Under the pieces are notes generated by a model. That model saw only the letters and a program-made list of their open reading frames with translations. It did no database searches and was not told the DNA's origin. 64,000 bases of DNA from Cystobacter fuscus DSM 2262 (GTDB lineage Bacteria > Myxococcota > Myxococcia > Myxococcales > Myxococcaceae), in the NCBI RefSeq assembly GCF_000335475.2, contig NZ_ANAH02000066.1, forward strand, positions 744,001 to 808,000, written 5' to 3'. Shown here piece by piece: positions 18,575 through 28,917 of this stretch. The translations under genes and the position numbers were made by a program. Every line of letters starts with the position of its first letter. The first letter of the stretch is position 1.

Positions 18575-19861
18575 ATGGCCCTCGTCCAACCGACCCGTCT
18601 TCGTCCGCGCGGAAAACCGAGGGACGCTCGGTTTTTCGCGCGCCTCTTGCTCGTCCTCGCGTCCGCCGCGAGCGCCGAGGCGCGGGAGTCCGAGCCGGGC
18701 CCGGTGCTCACCGAGAGCGAGGCCGTGGCCCACGCGCTTCGCCGGGCCCCGCTGCGCGATACCGTCGAGGGAGACGTCACCGCCGAGCAGGGACGTGGAC
18801 GGGCCGCGGGCGCCTATCCCAACCCGCAGCTCGCGTTCACGCGCGAGCAGACCTTCGGCGCCTCCGGATCGCGCGAGGACTATCTCTCGCTCGCCCAGAC
18901 ACTCGATCTCGGCGCCCGGCGCGCGCTCCAGGGCGAGGCCGGCGAGGCGCGGGCACGTGCCGCACGGCGGGAAGGTGATGCCGCGGGGCTGTCGGTCGCC
19001 GCGGAGGCCCGTCTGCGCTTCCACGAGGTGCTCTATCGGCAAGCCCGGGTCCGCACGCTGGAAGGGTGGGGAGAGCGGATCGAGCAGGCGCTGACCTTCG
19101 TGACGCGTCGTGAGCAACGAGGCGATGCCGCGACGTACGACCGGAGGCGTGTCGAGCGGGAGCGCGCCGTGGCGACGGGCCGGTTGGAAACGGAGCAGGC
19201 CGCGCTCGAGCGCGCACGAGCCCGGCTCCAGGCACTCCTCGGCGCCGACGTGCCCGCGCCGGGTGTGACGGGAACGCTCCTGCCCGACACGGACCCCGCG
19301 GAACTCCCGGCCCTGCGCGCCTCGAGCGGCTCGCGTCCGGAGTTGCTGGCGCTCGACCTGCGCATCGAGGCCGCCACGCTCGAGCACCGCGCGGCCTCCC
19401 GCTGGTGGGCACCGGACCTGCTGCTCGAGGGCGGCTGGAAGGGCGTGGACCTCGGAGGCCAGGGGCGCACCGATGGGTTCCTGCTCGGGGCGTCCTTGTC
19501 GCTTCCGTTGTGGGATCGCTCGTCGGGGCTCGCCCATCTCGCCGCGGGCGAGGCCCGGGCCGCGCGAGGGCGTCGCGCGCTGCTCGAGTCGGAGCTCGAC
19601 GGGGAGTTGGCGGGCGCCCGGGCGGAAGCCGTCCGGCTGCGCCGCGCCGCCGCGGAGTTCCACGAGCGCACCACCGAGGTGTCCAGCGAGCTCGTGCGCA
19701 TCGCCTCGGCGGGGTACGCGGGCGGGGAGCTGGGGCTGCTCGAGCTGCTCGATGCCTACCGGGGTGCCACGGACGATTTCCTCACCGCGCTCGACATGGC
19801 GCACGCCGCGCGCCGGGCGCGCATCGAGCTGGATCGGCTCACGGGAGTGGGGTTGCCATGA
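18575..19861 (+). CDS. TolC-family outer-membrane efflux channel (CzcC-like)
   Basis: 428 residues with an N-terminal signal-like segment (FFARLLLVLASAASAEA) and two copies of the TolC helical-hairpin domain, beginning LTESEAVAHALRRAP and containing GAYPNPQLAF. Length and motifs fit the CzcC subgroup of metal-efflux outer-membrane channels. It is followed by an ATGA overlap with the adaptor gene. Together they form the outer two thirds of a tripartite pump; the inner-membrane RND component is not encoded here. Confidence 0.88.
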   Translation: MALVQPTRLRPRGKPRDARFFARLLLVLASAASAEARESEPGPVLTESEAVAHALRRAPLRDTVEGDVTAEQGRGRAAGAYPNPQLAFTREQTFGASGSREDYLSLAQTLDLGARRALQGEAGEARARAARREGDAAGLSVAAEARLRFHEVLYRQARVRTLEGWGERIEQALTFVTRREQRGDAATYDRRRVERERAVATGRLETEQAALERARARLQALLGADVPAPGVTGTLLPDTDPAELPALRASSGSRPELLALDLRIEAATLEHRAASRWWAPDLLLEGGWKGVDLGGQGRTDGFLLGASLSLPLWDRSSGLAHLAAGEARAARGRRALLESELDGELAGARAEAVRLRRAAAEFHERTTEVSSELVRIASAGYAGGELGLLELLDAYRGATDDFLTALDMAHAARRARIELDRLTGVGLP

Positions 19862-21417
19862 AACGTCTGATGATCCTCCTGCCGCTCGTGCTCGCGGCGG
19901 CGTGCCGCTCGCATTCCCACGACGGTGACGCGGAGCACGGCCATGCGCACGGGCATGACGCGGCGGACGAGCGGCCCGCGCTCTCGTGGACGCACTGGAC
20001 CGAGGCCAGTGAGCTCTTCATCGAACTGCCAGCGCTGGTGCGTGGAGAGGAATCGCCCTGCGCGGCCCACGTGACGAAGCTCGAGGGCTTCGCGGCGCTG
20101 GCCGAGGGGCGGGTGAGCGTGGTGCTGCGGGGTGACTCCGGTGAGGAGCGCTTCGACAGTCAGGGCCCGTCGGTTCCGGGCATCTTCCGCCCCGTGGTGA
20201 AGCCGGCCGCCCCAGGCAAGCGCCGGCTGCTCGTGGAGATCCGGGCGCCGGGCCTGTCCGCGGACCACGATCTCGGCGATGTGACGGTCTTCGAGAGCAC
20301 CGCCGCCGCGCGCGCCGGGATTCCCGAGCAGCCCGAGGTCCCGGGCCGCATCCCGTTCCTCAAGGAGCAGCAGTGGCCCATCGAGTTCGCGACCGCGCTC
20401 GTCTCCGAACACGCCCTGCGTCCGACCCTGCGCGCGACCGGCGAGGTGCGTGCCCGGTCCGACGGAGAGATCCTCGTGAGGGCGCCCGCCGCGGGCCGGG
20501 TCGCGACGAGTGGAAAGGCCTTTCCACGCCTCGGCGAGCAGGTCGCCGTCGATGATCCACTCGGGGCGATCGCGCCTCGGCTCGAGGCCGCGGACGTGGC
20601 GTCCCTGGAGCTCGCCGTCACCCGTGCGGAGCTGGAGCTGCGCTTCGCGGAGCGCGAGCGCGAACGCCTCGAGAAGCTACGGGCCGAGGGAGCGGTGCCC
20701 GATCGGCGCGTCGAGGAGGCGGTCCACGCCACCCAGGACGCCCAGGCCTCGCTCGGGGCGGCGCGGCGGCGGCTCGAGCAGTTCCGCCGCGTGCAACGGA
20801 CGGCAGGGAGCGGCGAGGGCACGGTCGCGCTGCGTGCTCCGCTGTCGGGCACCGTCACCGAGGTCCACGTGGCCCCGGGCGCCTTCGTCGAGGCGGGCAC
20901 ACCGCTGTTCCGGGTCACCGACCTCACCCAGCTCTGGCTGGAGGCGCGGGTGCCCGAGATCGACGTGGGCCGGCTCGGCACCCCCCGAGGCGCGTCGTTC
21001 TTCGTCGAGGGCAGTGACGAGGCCATCGAGCTTCCCGCCGACGCGCTCGTTGCCCGGGGACACGTCATCGATCCGCTCACGCGCACGCTTCCGCTCGTGT
21101 TCGCGGTGGACAACGCGGGGGGCCGGTGGGCCGTGGGAGTGTTCGCGCGCGTCCTCCTCGTCAACGGCGAGGAGCGCCGTGCCCTCGCCGTGCCGGAATC
21201 CTCGGTGGTCGACGACAGTGGCGTGTCCGTCGTCTTCGTGCAGGTCGAGGGGGAGTCCTTCGAGCGCCGGGTGGTGCGCCTCGGGGCGCGCGACCGGGGC
21301 CACGTCGAGGTGCTGAGCGGCGTTCGCGCCGGAGAGCACGTCGTCACGCGCGGCGCGTGGTCCGTGAAGCTCGCCGCGTCGAGTGGCGCCATTCCCGCTC
21401 ACGGGCACTCGCACTGA
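19858..21417 (+). CDS. Efflux RND periplasmic adaptor (CzcB-like) lipoprotein, His-rich N-terminus
   Basis: 519 residues starting MKRLMILLPLVLAAAC, a lipoprotein signal with Cys about residue 16. A His-rich metal-binding stretch follows immediately (HSHDGDAEHGHAHGHD). The body has an N-terminal domain of about 150 residues typical of CzcB/CusB-type adaptors, then barrel-sandwich, coiled-coil hairpin (near residues 240-310) and beta-barrel domains. The C-terminus again ends in alternating His (AHGHSH). The start is set by the ATGA overlap with the tolC-like gene; the frame is open upstream but antisense-free coding belongs to the channel gene. The His clusters point to zinc, cobalt, nickel or copper. 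Confidence 0.88.
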   Translation: MKRLMILLPLVLAAACRSHSHDGDAEHGHAHGHDAADERPALSWTHWTEASELFIELPALVRGEESPCAAHVTKLEGFAALAEGRVSVVLRGDSGEERFDSQGPSVPGIFRPVVKPAAPGKRRLLVEIRAPGLSADHDLGDVTVFESTAAARAGIPEQPEVPGRIPFLKEQQWPIEFATALVSEHALRPTLRATGEVRARSDGEILVRAPAAGRVATSGKAFPRLGEQVAVDDPLGAIAPRLEAADVASLELAVTRAELELRFAERERERLEKLRAEGAVPDRRVEEAVHATQDAQASLGAARRRLEQFRRVQRTAGSGEGTVALRAPLSGTVTEVHVAPGAFVEAGTPLFRVTDLTQLWLEARVPEIDVGRLGTPRGASFFVEGSDEAIELPADALVARGHVIDPLTRTLPLVFAVDNAGGRWAVGVFARVLLVNGEERRALAVPESSVVDDSGVSVVFVQVEGESFERRVVRLGARDRGHVEVLSGVRAGEHVVTRGAWSVKLAASSGAIPAHGHSH

Positions 21418-21553
21418 GGGCGCCGGCATGATCGACGCGATTCTTCGCGGCAGGCGAAAACCCCGGGTCCGAGCCGCTCGGCTGATCGCCCTGGGACCAG
21501 GAGTCAATGCCCTTCATGCATGGGGACCCACCAGGACCTACAGTCCCGCAAAC

Positions 21554-21596
21554 GACGCGAAGCATCCATTGGAAGTCACGAAGGATGCTTGGCGTC
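21554..21596 (+). repeat. 14-bp-arm stem-loop upstream of rpsA
   Basis: GACGCGAAGCATCC (21554-21567) pairs with GGATGCTTGGCGTC (21583-21596), with one mismatch and a 15-base loop. It lies upstream of the best rpsA promoter candidate and has no T-run, so it may be a processed terminator of the efflux operon, a regulator-binding site or a structured RNA. Confidence 0.5.
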
Positions 21597-21638
21597 TCGA
21601 CGGTATTGACAGATCCAGAAGCCTGGCCGCGTGCTCCC

Positions 21639-21668
21639 TTGACTGCCGGTCCAACCGGTGTCTAGGGT
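21639..21668 (+). promoter_or_regulatory. rpsA: Putative sigma-70 promoter for rpsA
   Basis: TTGACT (21639-21644) and TAGGGT (21663-21668) are separated by 18 bases and lie about 120 bases before the rpsA start codon. A second -35-like TTGACA at 21606 has no matching -10. This is a consensus comparison only. Confidence 0.4.
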
Positions 21669-21787
21669 GCGCGGCTTCGAGTCAGCTCCACTGTGGTGCT
21701 GATCGCGGGCCACTCGTAGCTCCCCGCGAGTGGCCGACGTCCAACAACCGGGGGCAGTAGCACCGTTTCCCAAGGATTCCCTACCAA

Positions 21788-23497
<1,710 letters not shown>

Positions 23498-23531
23498 TCT
23501 GGTTTCATCCCTCGCATGAGGGGTGGCACGG

Positions 23532-23569
23532 CGGCCGGGTTCCCCAGCGGGAGCCCGGCCGTTTGTTTT
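23532..23569 (+). terminator. Rho-independent terminator of rpsA
   Basis: The stem GGCCGGG (23533-23539) pairs with CCCGGCC (23554-23560), with an inner TCCC/GGGA extension. It is followed by GTTTGTTTT. It starts 35 bases after the rpsA stop codon. Confidence 0.9.
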
Positions 23570-23663
23570 CGCGCACTCACACGAGGCTGACCTCGTGCGT
23601 CATGACGGAGAGGGGGGAAGCGGGCTTGACCCCCTCGGGAGGCACGGTGATATGGGCCATGTC

Positions 23664-23681
23664 CGAGGTTATTGAACCTCG
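23664..23681. promoter_or_regulatory. Perfect palindrome upstream of the thiolase gene
   Basis: CGAGGTT (23664-23670) and AACCTCG (23675-23681) flank an ATTG centre, 42 bases before the thiolase start. It overlaps a -35-like TTGAAC (23672-23677). This size and position fit an operator for a dimeric repressor controlling the thiolase/CoA-transferase operon; the regulator is unknown. Confidence 0.45.
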
Positions 23682-23723
23682 TCCTTATTCAGCTTTTCTC
23701 AGCACTTTCCCCGGAGGCGGATC

Positions 23724-24902
23724 ATGGCACGTGAAGTGGTCATCGTGGGCGCGGCGCGGACTCCCATCGGGACGTTTCAGGGCTCCCTCGCCAAGTTGAC
23801 GGCGCCGCAGCTCGGCGCGATCGCCATCAAGGCCGCCCTGGAGCGCTCGGGTGTGTCGCCCGATCAGGTGAGCGAGACCATCATGGGCTGCGTGCTCCAG
23901 GCGGGCGTGGGCCAGGCTCCCGCGCGTCAGGCCGCCATCTTCGCGGGCATCCCGGAGAGCGTCCCCGCGGTCACCCTCAACAAGGTGTGCGGCTCGGGCC
24001 TCAAGGCGGTGATCGCCGGCGCCCAGGCCATCGCCCTCGGCGACGCCGAGGTGGTGGTGGCTGGCGGCATGGAGTCCATGAGCAACGCGCCCTACCTGAG
24101 CCACACCATGCGCGGCGGCGCCCGCATGGGGAACGTGGAGTTCAAGGACGCGCTCATCCATGACGGTCTGTGGGACGTGTACGGCAACGTGCACATGGGC
24201 AACTGCGCCGAGGAGTGCTCGCTCAGCCAGGGCATTCCCCGCTCGGCCCAGGACGAGTACGCGCTCGAGTCCACCCGGCGCGCCATCGAGGCCCAGAAGG
24301 CCGGCCTGTTCACCCGGGAGATCGTCCCCGTCACCGTGCCCGGTGGCAAGGGCGGCGACGTGGTGGTGAGCGAGGACGACGGCCCGAAGAGCGCCCGGCC
24401 CGAGAAGATCCCCACGCTCAAGCCCGTGTTCAAGAAGGACGGCACGGTGACGGCCGCCAACGCCTCGTCCATCAACGACGGCGCCGCGGCGCTGGTGCTC
24501 ATGAGCGCCGAGCGCGCCAAGGCCGAGGGCCGCACGGTGCTCGGCCGCATCACCGGCTACGCCGGGGCCGCGCGCAAGCCGGTGGAGTTCACCATCGCCC
24601 CCGCGGACGCCATCAACGCCCTGCTCAAGCGCACCAAGCTCAAGGTGAGCGACGTGGACCTGTGGGAGATCAACGAGGCCTTCGCCGTGGTGGCCATCGC
24701 CAACAACACGCTGCTCGGCCTGAATCCCTCCAAGGTCAATCCCCGTGGCGGAGCGGTGGTGCTCGGCCACCCGATTGGCGCCTCGGGCGCGCGCGTGCTG
24801 GTGACGCTGCTGCACGAGATGAAGGACCTGGACAAGAAGCGGGGCGTGGCGTCGCTGTGTATCGGCGGCGGCGAGGGCATCGCGCTGATGGTGGAGCGCT
24901 AA
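23724..24902 (+). CDS. Acetyl-CoA C-acetyltransferase (thiolase)
   Basis: 392 residues, normal for a type II biosynthetic/degradative thiolase. It joins or cleaves acetoacetyl-CoA. The acylated Cys89 is in NKVCGSGL, the GGMESMSNAPY signature is near residue 115, the catalytic His is in GHPIGASGAR, and the second Cys is in LCIGGGEGIA. Followed on the same strand by two CoA-transferase subunits, it forms a ketone-body/acetoacetate utilisation unit: acetoacetate is activated to acetoacetyl-CoA and split to acetyl-CoA. A broader 3-ketoacyl-CoA thiolase role cannot be excluded. Confidence 0.95.
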   Translation: MAREVVIVGAARTPIGTFQGSLAKLTAPQLGAIAIKAALERSGVSPDQVSETIMGCVLQAGVGQAPARQAAIFAGIPESVPAVTLNKVCGSGLKAVIAGAQAIALGDAEVVVAGGMESMSNAPYLSHTMRGGARMGNVEFKDALIHDGLWDVYGNVHMGNCAEECSLSQGIPRSAQDEYALESTRRAIEAQKAGLFTREIVPVTVPGGKGGDVVVSEDDGPKSARPEKIPTLKPVFKKDGTVTAANASSINDGAAALVLMSAERAKAEGRTVLGRITGYAGAARKPVEFTIAPADAINALLKRTKLKVSDVDLWEINEAFAVVAIANNTLLGLNPSKVNPRGGAVVLGHPIGASGARVLVTLLHEMKDLDKKRGVASLCIGGGEGIALMVER

Positions 24903-24996
24903 TCCATACGGACTCGCTCTCCCAAGGGGAGAGGAGAGCGGGGCGGGGGCCCGACGTGAGCAAGGCCCTGGCCCCGTTCTCGTGAAGGAGCGGTTC

Positions 24997-25695
24997 ATGA
25001 ACAAGATCATCCCGAGCGCGGACGAGGCCGTTCGCGACATGCCGGATGGCTGCACGCTGATGAGCGGCGGCTTCGGCCTGTGTGGCAATCCCGAGACCCT
25101 GATCGCGGCCATCAACCGCAAGGGCACCAAGGGGTTGACCATCATCTCCAACAACTGCGGCACCACCGAGCTGGGCTTGGGGATCCTCCTCAACTCCAAG
25201 CAGGTGAAGAAGATCGTCGCCAGCTACGTGGGGGAGAACAAGGAGTTCGAGCGGCAGCTCATCTCCAAGGAACTGGAGGTGGAGCTCAACCCCCAGGGCA
25301 CACTCGCCGAGCGCATCCGCGCCGGGGGCAGTGGCATCGGTGGCTTCTTCACGCCGTCGGGCGCGGGCACCGAGTTGGCCAAGGGCAAGGAGACGCGGAT
25401 GATCGACGGGCGCCTGCACGTGCTGGAGCTGCCGCTCAAGGCGGACTTCACCATCGTGCGTGCGTGGAAGGCGGACACCTGGGGCAACCTGGTGTTCAAC
25501 AAGACCGCCCGCAACTTCTCGCCGATGATGTGCATGGCGGGAAGGACGACGATCGTCGAGGCCGAGCACATCGTGCCGGCCGGCGAGATCGGCCCGGATG
25601 AGGTGCACGTGCCCGGTATCTTCGTGCACCGCATCGTCCAGGCCAAGGACCTGCAGAAGTGGATCGAGCGCCGTACCGTGCAGAAGAAGGCTTGA
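24997..25695 (+). CDS. scoA: 3-oxoacid CoA-transferase, subunit A
   Basis: 232 residues, with the subunit A glycine-rich CoA-binding segment (LMSGGFGLCGNPETLI) and the GSGIGGFFTPSGAGT loop. The start is ATG 24997, placed by an AAGGAG 6 bases upstream; an upstream in-frame GTG at 24982 is less likely. It forms a heterodimer with the product of the next gene, 9 bases downstream, transferring CoA from succinyl-CoA (or acetyl-CoA) to acetoacetate. Distinguishing succinyl- from acetyl-CoA dependence is not possible from motifs alone. Confidence 0.93.
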   Translation: MNKIIPSADEAVRDMPDGCTLMSGGFGLCGNPETLIAAINRKGTKGLTIISNNCGTTELGLGILLNSKQVKKIVASYVGENKEFERQLISKELEVELNPQGTLAERIRAGGSGIGGFFTPSGAGTELAKGKETRMIDGRLHVLELPLKADFTIVRAWKADTWGNLVFNKTARNFSPMMCMAGRTTIVEAEHIVPAGEIGPDEVHVPGIFVHRIVQAKDLQKWIERRTVQKKA

Positions 25696-25704
25696 GAGGA
25701 CGCC

Positions 25705-26361
25705 ATGCCCCTGACCCGTGAGCAGATCGCCCAGCGCATCGCCCAGGAGCTGCGCGACGGCTATTACGTGAACCTGGGAATCGGCATGCCGACCCTGGTG
25801 GCCAACTACGTCCCGAAGGGCATGGACATCATGCTCCACTCGGAGAATGGCCTCCTCGGCATGGGCCCCTGGCCCCTGGAGGGTGAAGAGGATCCGGACC
25901 TCATCAACGCCGGCAAGGAGACGGTGACCGCGGTCAAGGGCGCCGCCTACTTCGACTCGGCGCTCTCCTTCGGGATGATCCGCGGAGGTCACATCGACAT
26001 GGCCGTGCTCGGCGCCATGGAGGTGAGCGAGCAGGGTGACCTGGCCAACTGGATGATCCCCGGCAAGATGGTGAAGGGCCCGGGCGGCGCCATGGACCTG
26101 GCGGTGGGCTCCAAGCGCGTCTTCGTGGCCATGGAGCACGCCAACAAGGAGGGCAAGTCGAAGATCCTCAAGAAGTGCACGCTGCCCCTCACCGCCCTCA
26201 AGTGCGTGAACCACATCGTCACCGAGTACGCCTTCCTGGACGTGACCCCCGAGGGGATCGTGCTGCGCGAGGTGGCCCCCGGCGTGACGGTGGAGCAGGT
26301 GCGCTCGCTCACCGAGGCCACGCTCAAAATCGCTCCGGACCTTCGCGAGATGAAGGTCTGA
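25705..26361 (+). CDS. scoB: 3-oxoacid CoA-transferase, subunit B
   Basis: 218 residues. It carries the catalytic glutamate Glu47 in the family motif [10 protein letters not shown], where the glutamyl-CoA thioester intermediate forms. The N-terminal [11 protein letters not shown] and the [14 protein letters not shown] block are typical of subunit B. It is tightly linked to subunit A upstream and almost abuts the RNA methyltransferase gene downstream. Confidence 0.94.
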   Translation: MPLTREQIAQRIAQELRDGYYVNLGIGMPTLVANYVPKGMDIMLHSENGLLGMGPWPLEGEEDPDLINAGKETVTAVKGAAYFDSALSFGMIRGGHIDMAVLGAMEVSEQGDLANWMIPGKMVKGPGGAMDLAVGSKRVFVAMEHANKEGKSKILKKCTLPLTALKCVNHIVTEYAFLDVTPEGIVLREVAPGVTVEQVRSLTEATLKIAPDLREMKV

Positions 26362-26378
26362 AAACGCTCCCCGCGCCC

Positions 26379-27668
26379 GTGTTGCCGGACTCTCCCATCG
26401 AGTTGACCATCGAGCGCCTCGGGCAACTGGGGGAGGGTGTGGCCTCCTACGAGGGCCGCACCGTCTTCGTGCCCGGGGCGTTTCCGGGAGACCGGGTGCG
26501 CGTGCGCCTGGAGCAGGAGGGGAAGGTGATGCGCGGGCACCTCGTGGGCGAGGTGCTGGCGCCGTCACCCGACCGCAAGCCCTCGCCCTGCGCGATCAGC
26601 GCGCGGTGCGGGGGGTGTGACTGGCTGGAGCTGAACGAGTCCGCCCAGCGCGCCGCGAAGCAGGAGATCGTCCTCTCCGCGCTCGAGCACCTGGGCCACC
26701 TCGAGCGGGACGCCTTCGCCGTGCGGCCGCTGCTCGTGGCGCCGTGGGACTTCGGCTACCGGCGGCGCGCGGTGCTGCATCCGCTCAAGGACGAGCTGAC
26801 GTATTTCGGGCGGCGCAGCCATGACCGGGTGCCGGTGGAGGTGTGCCCCGCGCTGATGCCGGCGCTCGCCGAGTTGCCCGGCAAGCTCGGGCCGCTGCTC
26901 AAGCCCCTGTCCCGCGAGGCCGAGGAAGTGCACCTGCTGGCCGAGGGGAACAAGGCGGCCTTCGCGGTGCTGCTCAAGGGGCAGGTGGCGCCCCGGTACG
27001 TCGAGGCGTGCGAGGCGGCGGTGCGCGCGCTGCGGCTGGAGGGCGCGGTGCTGGTGCCGAAGGAGGGCTCGCCGCGGATCATCGGCAAGCCGGTGCTGCG
27101 CTCGCTCTCGCCGCTGGTGCCCGAGGTGCCGCTGTTCCTGCGGCCGGATGCGTTCTCCCAGGCGCATGGCGAGGCGAACGTGGGGCTCGTCACCGCGGCC
27201 GTGCACGAGCTGGCCCCGCGCGAGACGGACTCGGTGCTGGAGCTGTACTCGGGCAATGGCAACTTCACCTTCCCGCTCGCGGCGAGCGCGGCGAGCGTGC
27301 TCGGGGTGGAGTCGTCCTCGGTGTCGGTGGACCTGGCCCAGCGCAGCGCGCGCGAGGGCAGGGTGGCCAACGTGCGCTTCGTCCAGGGCGACTCCCGCAA
27401 GGTGTGCGAGGGGCTCATCCGCGAGGGCAAGCGCTTCGACCTGGCCCTGGTGGATCCTCCCCGCACCGGTGCGCCGGGGCTCGCGAAGTGGCTCACCGCA
27501 CTGGGCGTGAAGCGCGTGGTGTACGTGGCGTGTGATCCCGGCGCGCTGGCGCGGGATGCGGCGGCCCTCGCGCAGGCCGGCTATGCGCCCCGGGCGCTCC
27601 AGGTGGTGGACATGTTCCCCCAGACGCACCACGTGGAATCCGTGATGTCTTTCGAGCGGGCGGCGTAG
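26379..27668 (+). CDS. TrmA/RlmC/RlmD-family RNA 5-methyluridine methyltransferase
   Basis: About 429 residues. An N-terminal TRAM domain (IERLGQLGEGVASYEGRTVFVPGAFPGD) precedes an iron-sulfur motif with Cys-x5-Cys-x2-Cys (CAISARCGGC) and a later Cys in VEVCPAL. The C-terminal Rossmann methyltransferase has LELYSGNGNFTFPLA, DPPRTGAPG and the catalytic-Cys block YVACDPGALARD. Such enzymes methylate specific uridines in 23S rRNA or tRNA; which one is not determinable here. The start is uncertain: GTG 26379 is used, with only a distant GAAGG upstream. It is probably co-transcribed with scoB by proximity rather than by function. Confidence 0.85.
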   Translation: MLPDSPIELTIERLGQLGEGVASYEGRTVFVPGAFPGDRVRVRLEQEGKVMRGHLVGEVLAPSPDRKPSPCAISARCGGCDWLELNESAQRAAKQEIVLSALEHLGHLERDAFAVRPLLVAPWDFGYRRRAVLHPLKDELTYFGRRSHDRVPVEVCPALMPALAELPGKLGPLLKPLSREAEEVHLLAEGNKAAFAVLLKGQVAPRYVEACEAAVRALRLEGAVLVPKEGSPRIIGKPVLRSLSPLVPEVPLFLRPDAFSQAHGEANVGLVTAAVHELAPRETDSVLELYSGNGNFTFPLAASAASVLGVESSSVSVDLAQRSAREGRVANVRFVQGDSRKVCEGLIREGKRFDLALVDPPRTGAPGLAKWLTALGVKRVVYVACDPGALARDAAALAQAGYAPRALQVVDMFPQTHHVESVMSFERAA

Positions 27669-27725
27669 AGTCTCACCCTCCGGACTTCGTGCTCCCCACG
27701 AGCAATCCGAGAAGGGTGTGTCTTC

Positions 27726-28814
27726 ATGTCGATGGGTTGGGACTTCCTGGTCGCGCGAGACAATCTGGAGCGGGTCTTCGTCGAGCCCTCGACGGATCCG
27801 ACGGAGCAGCCCCTCGCGCCGGGAGAGGCGGTGCTCACGGTCGAGCGCTTCGCGTTGACGGCCAACAACATCACCTACGGGGTGATGGGCGAGGCACTGG
27901 GCTACTGGCGCTGCTTTCCCACCGCTCCCGACTGGCGGGGCCGGATTCCCGCCTGGGGCTACGCGCGGGTCTCGCGCTCCGCCTCCCCGGAGGCCCCCGT
28001 GGGACTGCGGTTCTTCGGCCTCGTGCCCATGTCGACGCACTTCGTGGCCCGGCTTCAGCGCACGGGCAGTGGCTACATGGATGCGGCGACGCACCGGGCG
28101 GGATTGTCACCGTTCTACAACCGCTACACGCGCGTCGAGGTGGATGAGTCCTTCGACAATCATCGCGCGCTGCTGCGGCCGCTCTTCGCGACCTCGTTCC
28201 TGCTGGATGACATGCTGTACGAGGCGGAGCATGCCGGAACGAAGACCGTCATCCTGTCGAGCGCCTCGAGCAAGACCGCCATGGGCCTGGCGTGGTTGCT
28301 CTCGCGTCACGGGATGAAGGTGGTGGGGCTCACGTCGCGCAAGAACCTGGCCCTGCTCGGCGGCCTGGGCCTGTACCAGCAGCTCGTCCCCTATGACGCG
28401 ATGGCCGGGCTGTGGGTCGAGACGCCCGCGGTCTTCGTCGACTTCGCCGGGGAGCCGGCCGTGGTGCGGGGCATCCATCGTCAGCTCAAGGACGGGCTGC
28501 GCCAGAGCACCCTCGTGGGAGGCACGCACCAGCGCACGCCCCCCGCCTCGAAGAGCGAACCCCTGCCGGGGCCCACGCCCACCTTCTTCTTCGCACCGGA
28601 TCGGCTGCGCAAGCGCGTGACGGACTGGGGACTGGAGACCTTCGAGGCCCGGCTGGGGGAGGCCATGAAGGCCTTCGTGGCCGCCAGCTCCTGGCTGCGG
28701 CTCGAACACCATCGGGGCCCCGAGGCACTGAAGGCCGTCTATCGCGACGTCGTGACGGGCCAGGCCCGCCCCGAGGCCGGGCACATCGTCTGGCCGGACC
28801 CCGCCTCCCGGTGA
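27726..28814 (+). CDS. DUF2855 family protein
   Basis: 362 residues. The opening (LTVERFALTANNITYGVMGEALGYWRCFP) and the central segment (VILSSASSKTAMGLAWLL) match DUF2855, a family of unknown function that resembles medium-chain dehydrogenase/reductase enzymes, with a degenerate nucleotide-binding fold. The ATG is 57 bases after the methyltransferase stop. No partner gene suggests a substrate. Confidence 0.75.
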   Translation: MSMGWDFLVARDNLERVFVEPSTDPTEQPLAPGEAVLTVERFALTANNITYGVMGEALGYWRCFPTAPDWRGRIPAWGYARVSRSASPEAPVGLRFFGLVPMSTHFVARLQRTGSGYMDAATHRAGLSPFYNRYTRVEVDESFDNHRALLRPLFATSFLLDDMLYEAEHAGTKTVILSSASSKTAMGLAWLLSRHGMKVVGLTSRKNLALLGGLGLYQQLVPYDAMAGLWVETPAVFVDFAGEPAVVRGIHRQLKDGLRQSTLVGGTHQRTPPASKSEPLPGPTPTFFFAPDRLRKRVTDWGLETFEARLGEAMKAFVAASSWLRLEHHRGPEALKAVYRDVVTGQARPEAGHIVWPDPASR

Positions 28815-28917
28815 AGTCCGCCACGGACGCGCCACGCGCGAGGCCGGGTGAACGTGGGGTGAGCCCGGGTCCTCCGGGTCTCTGGAAGTGGGGCGGGGTG
28901 GAGGTTACAAAGCCTCG

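Larger units (their letters stand above)
21418..21787 (+). other. Intergenic region upstream of rpsA (promoter, leader stem-loop)
   Basis: 370 bases without a credible gene. It contains a long stem-loop (21554-21596) and a sigma-70-like promoter candidate (21639-21668), both described separately. The rest shows no repeat or RNA gene that I can recognise. The adaptor gene upstream has no obvious T-rich terminator here. Confidence 0.6.

Noticed and set aside
24917..24933. CTCTCCC / GGGAGAG hairpin between thiolase and scoA
   Set aside because: Short arms with a 3-base loop and no T-run; too small to support as a terminator or attenuator.
26565..28094. A 509-codon minus-strand open frame across the RNA methyltransferase gene
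   Set aside because: Antisense to a protein with conserved motifs; no recognisable product.
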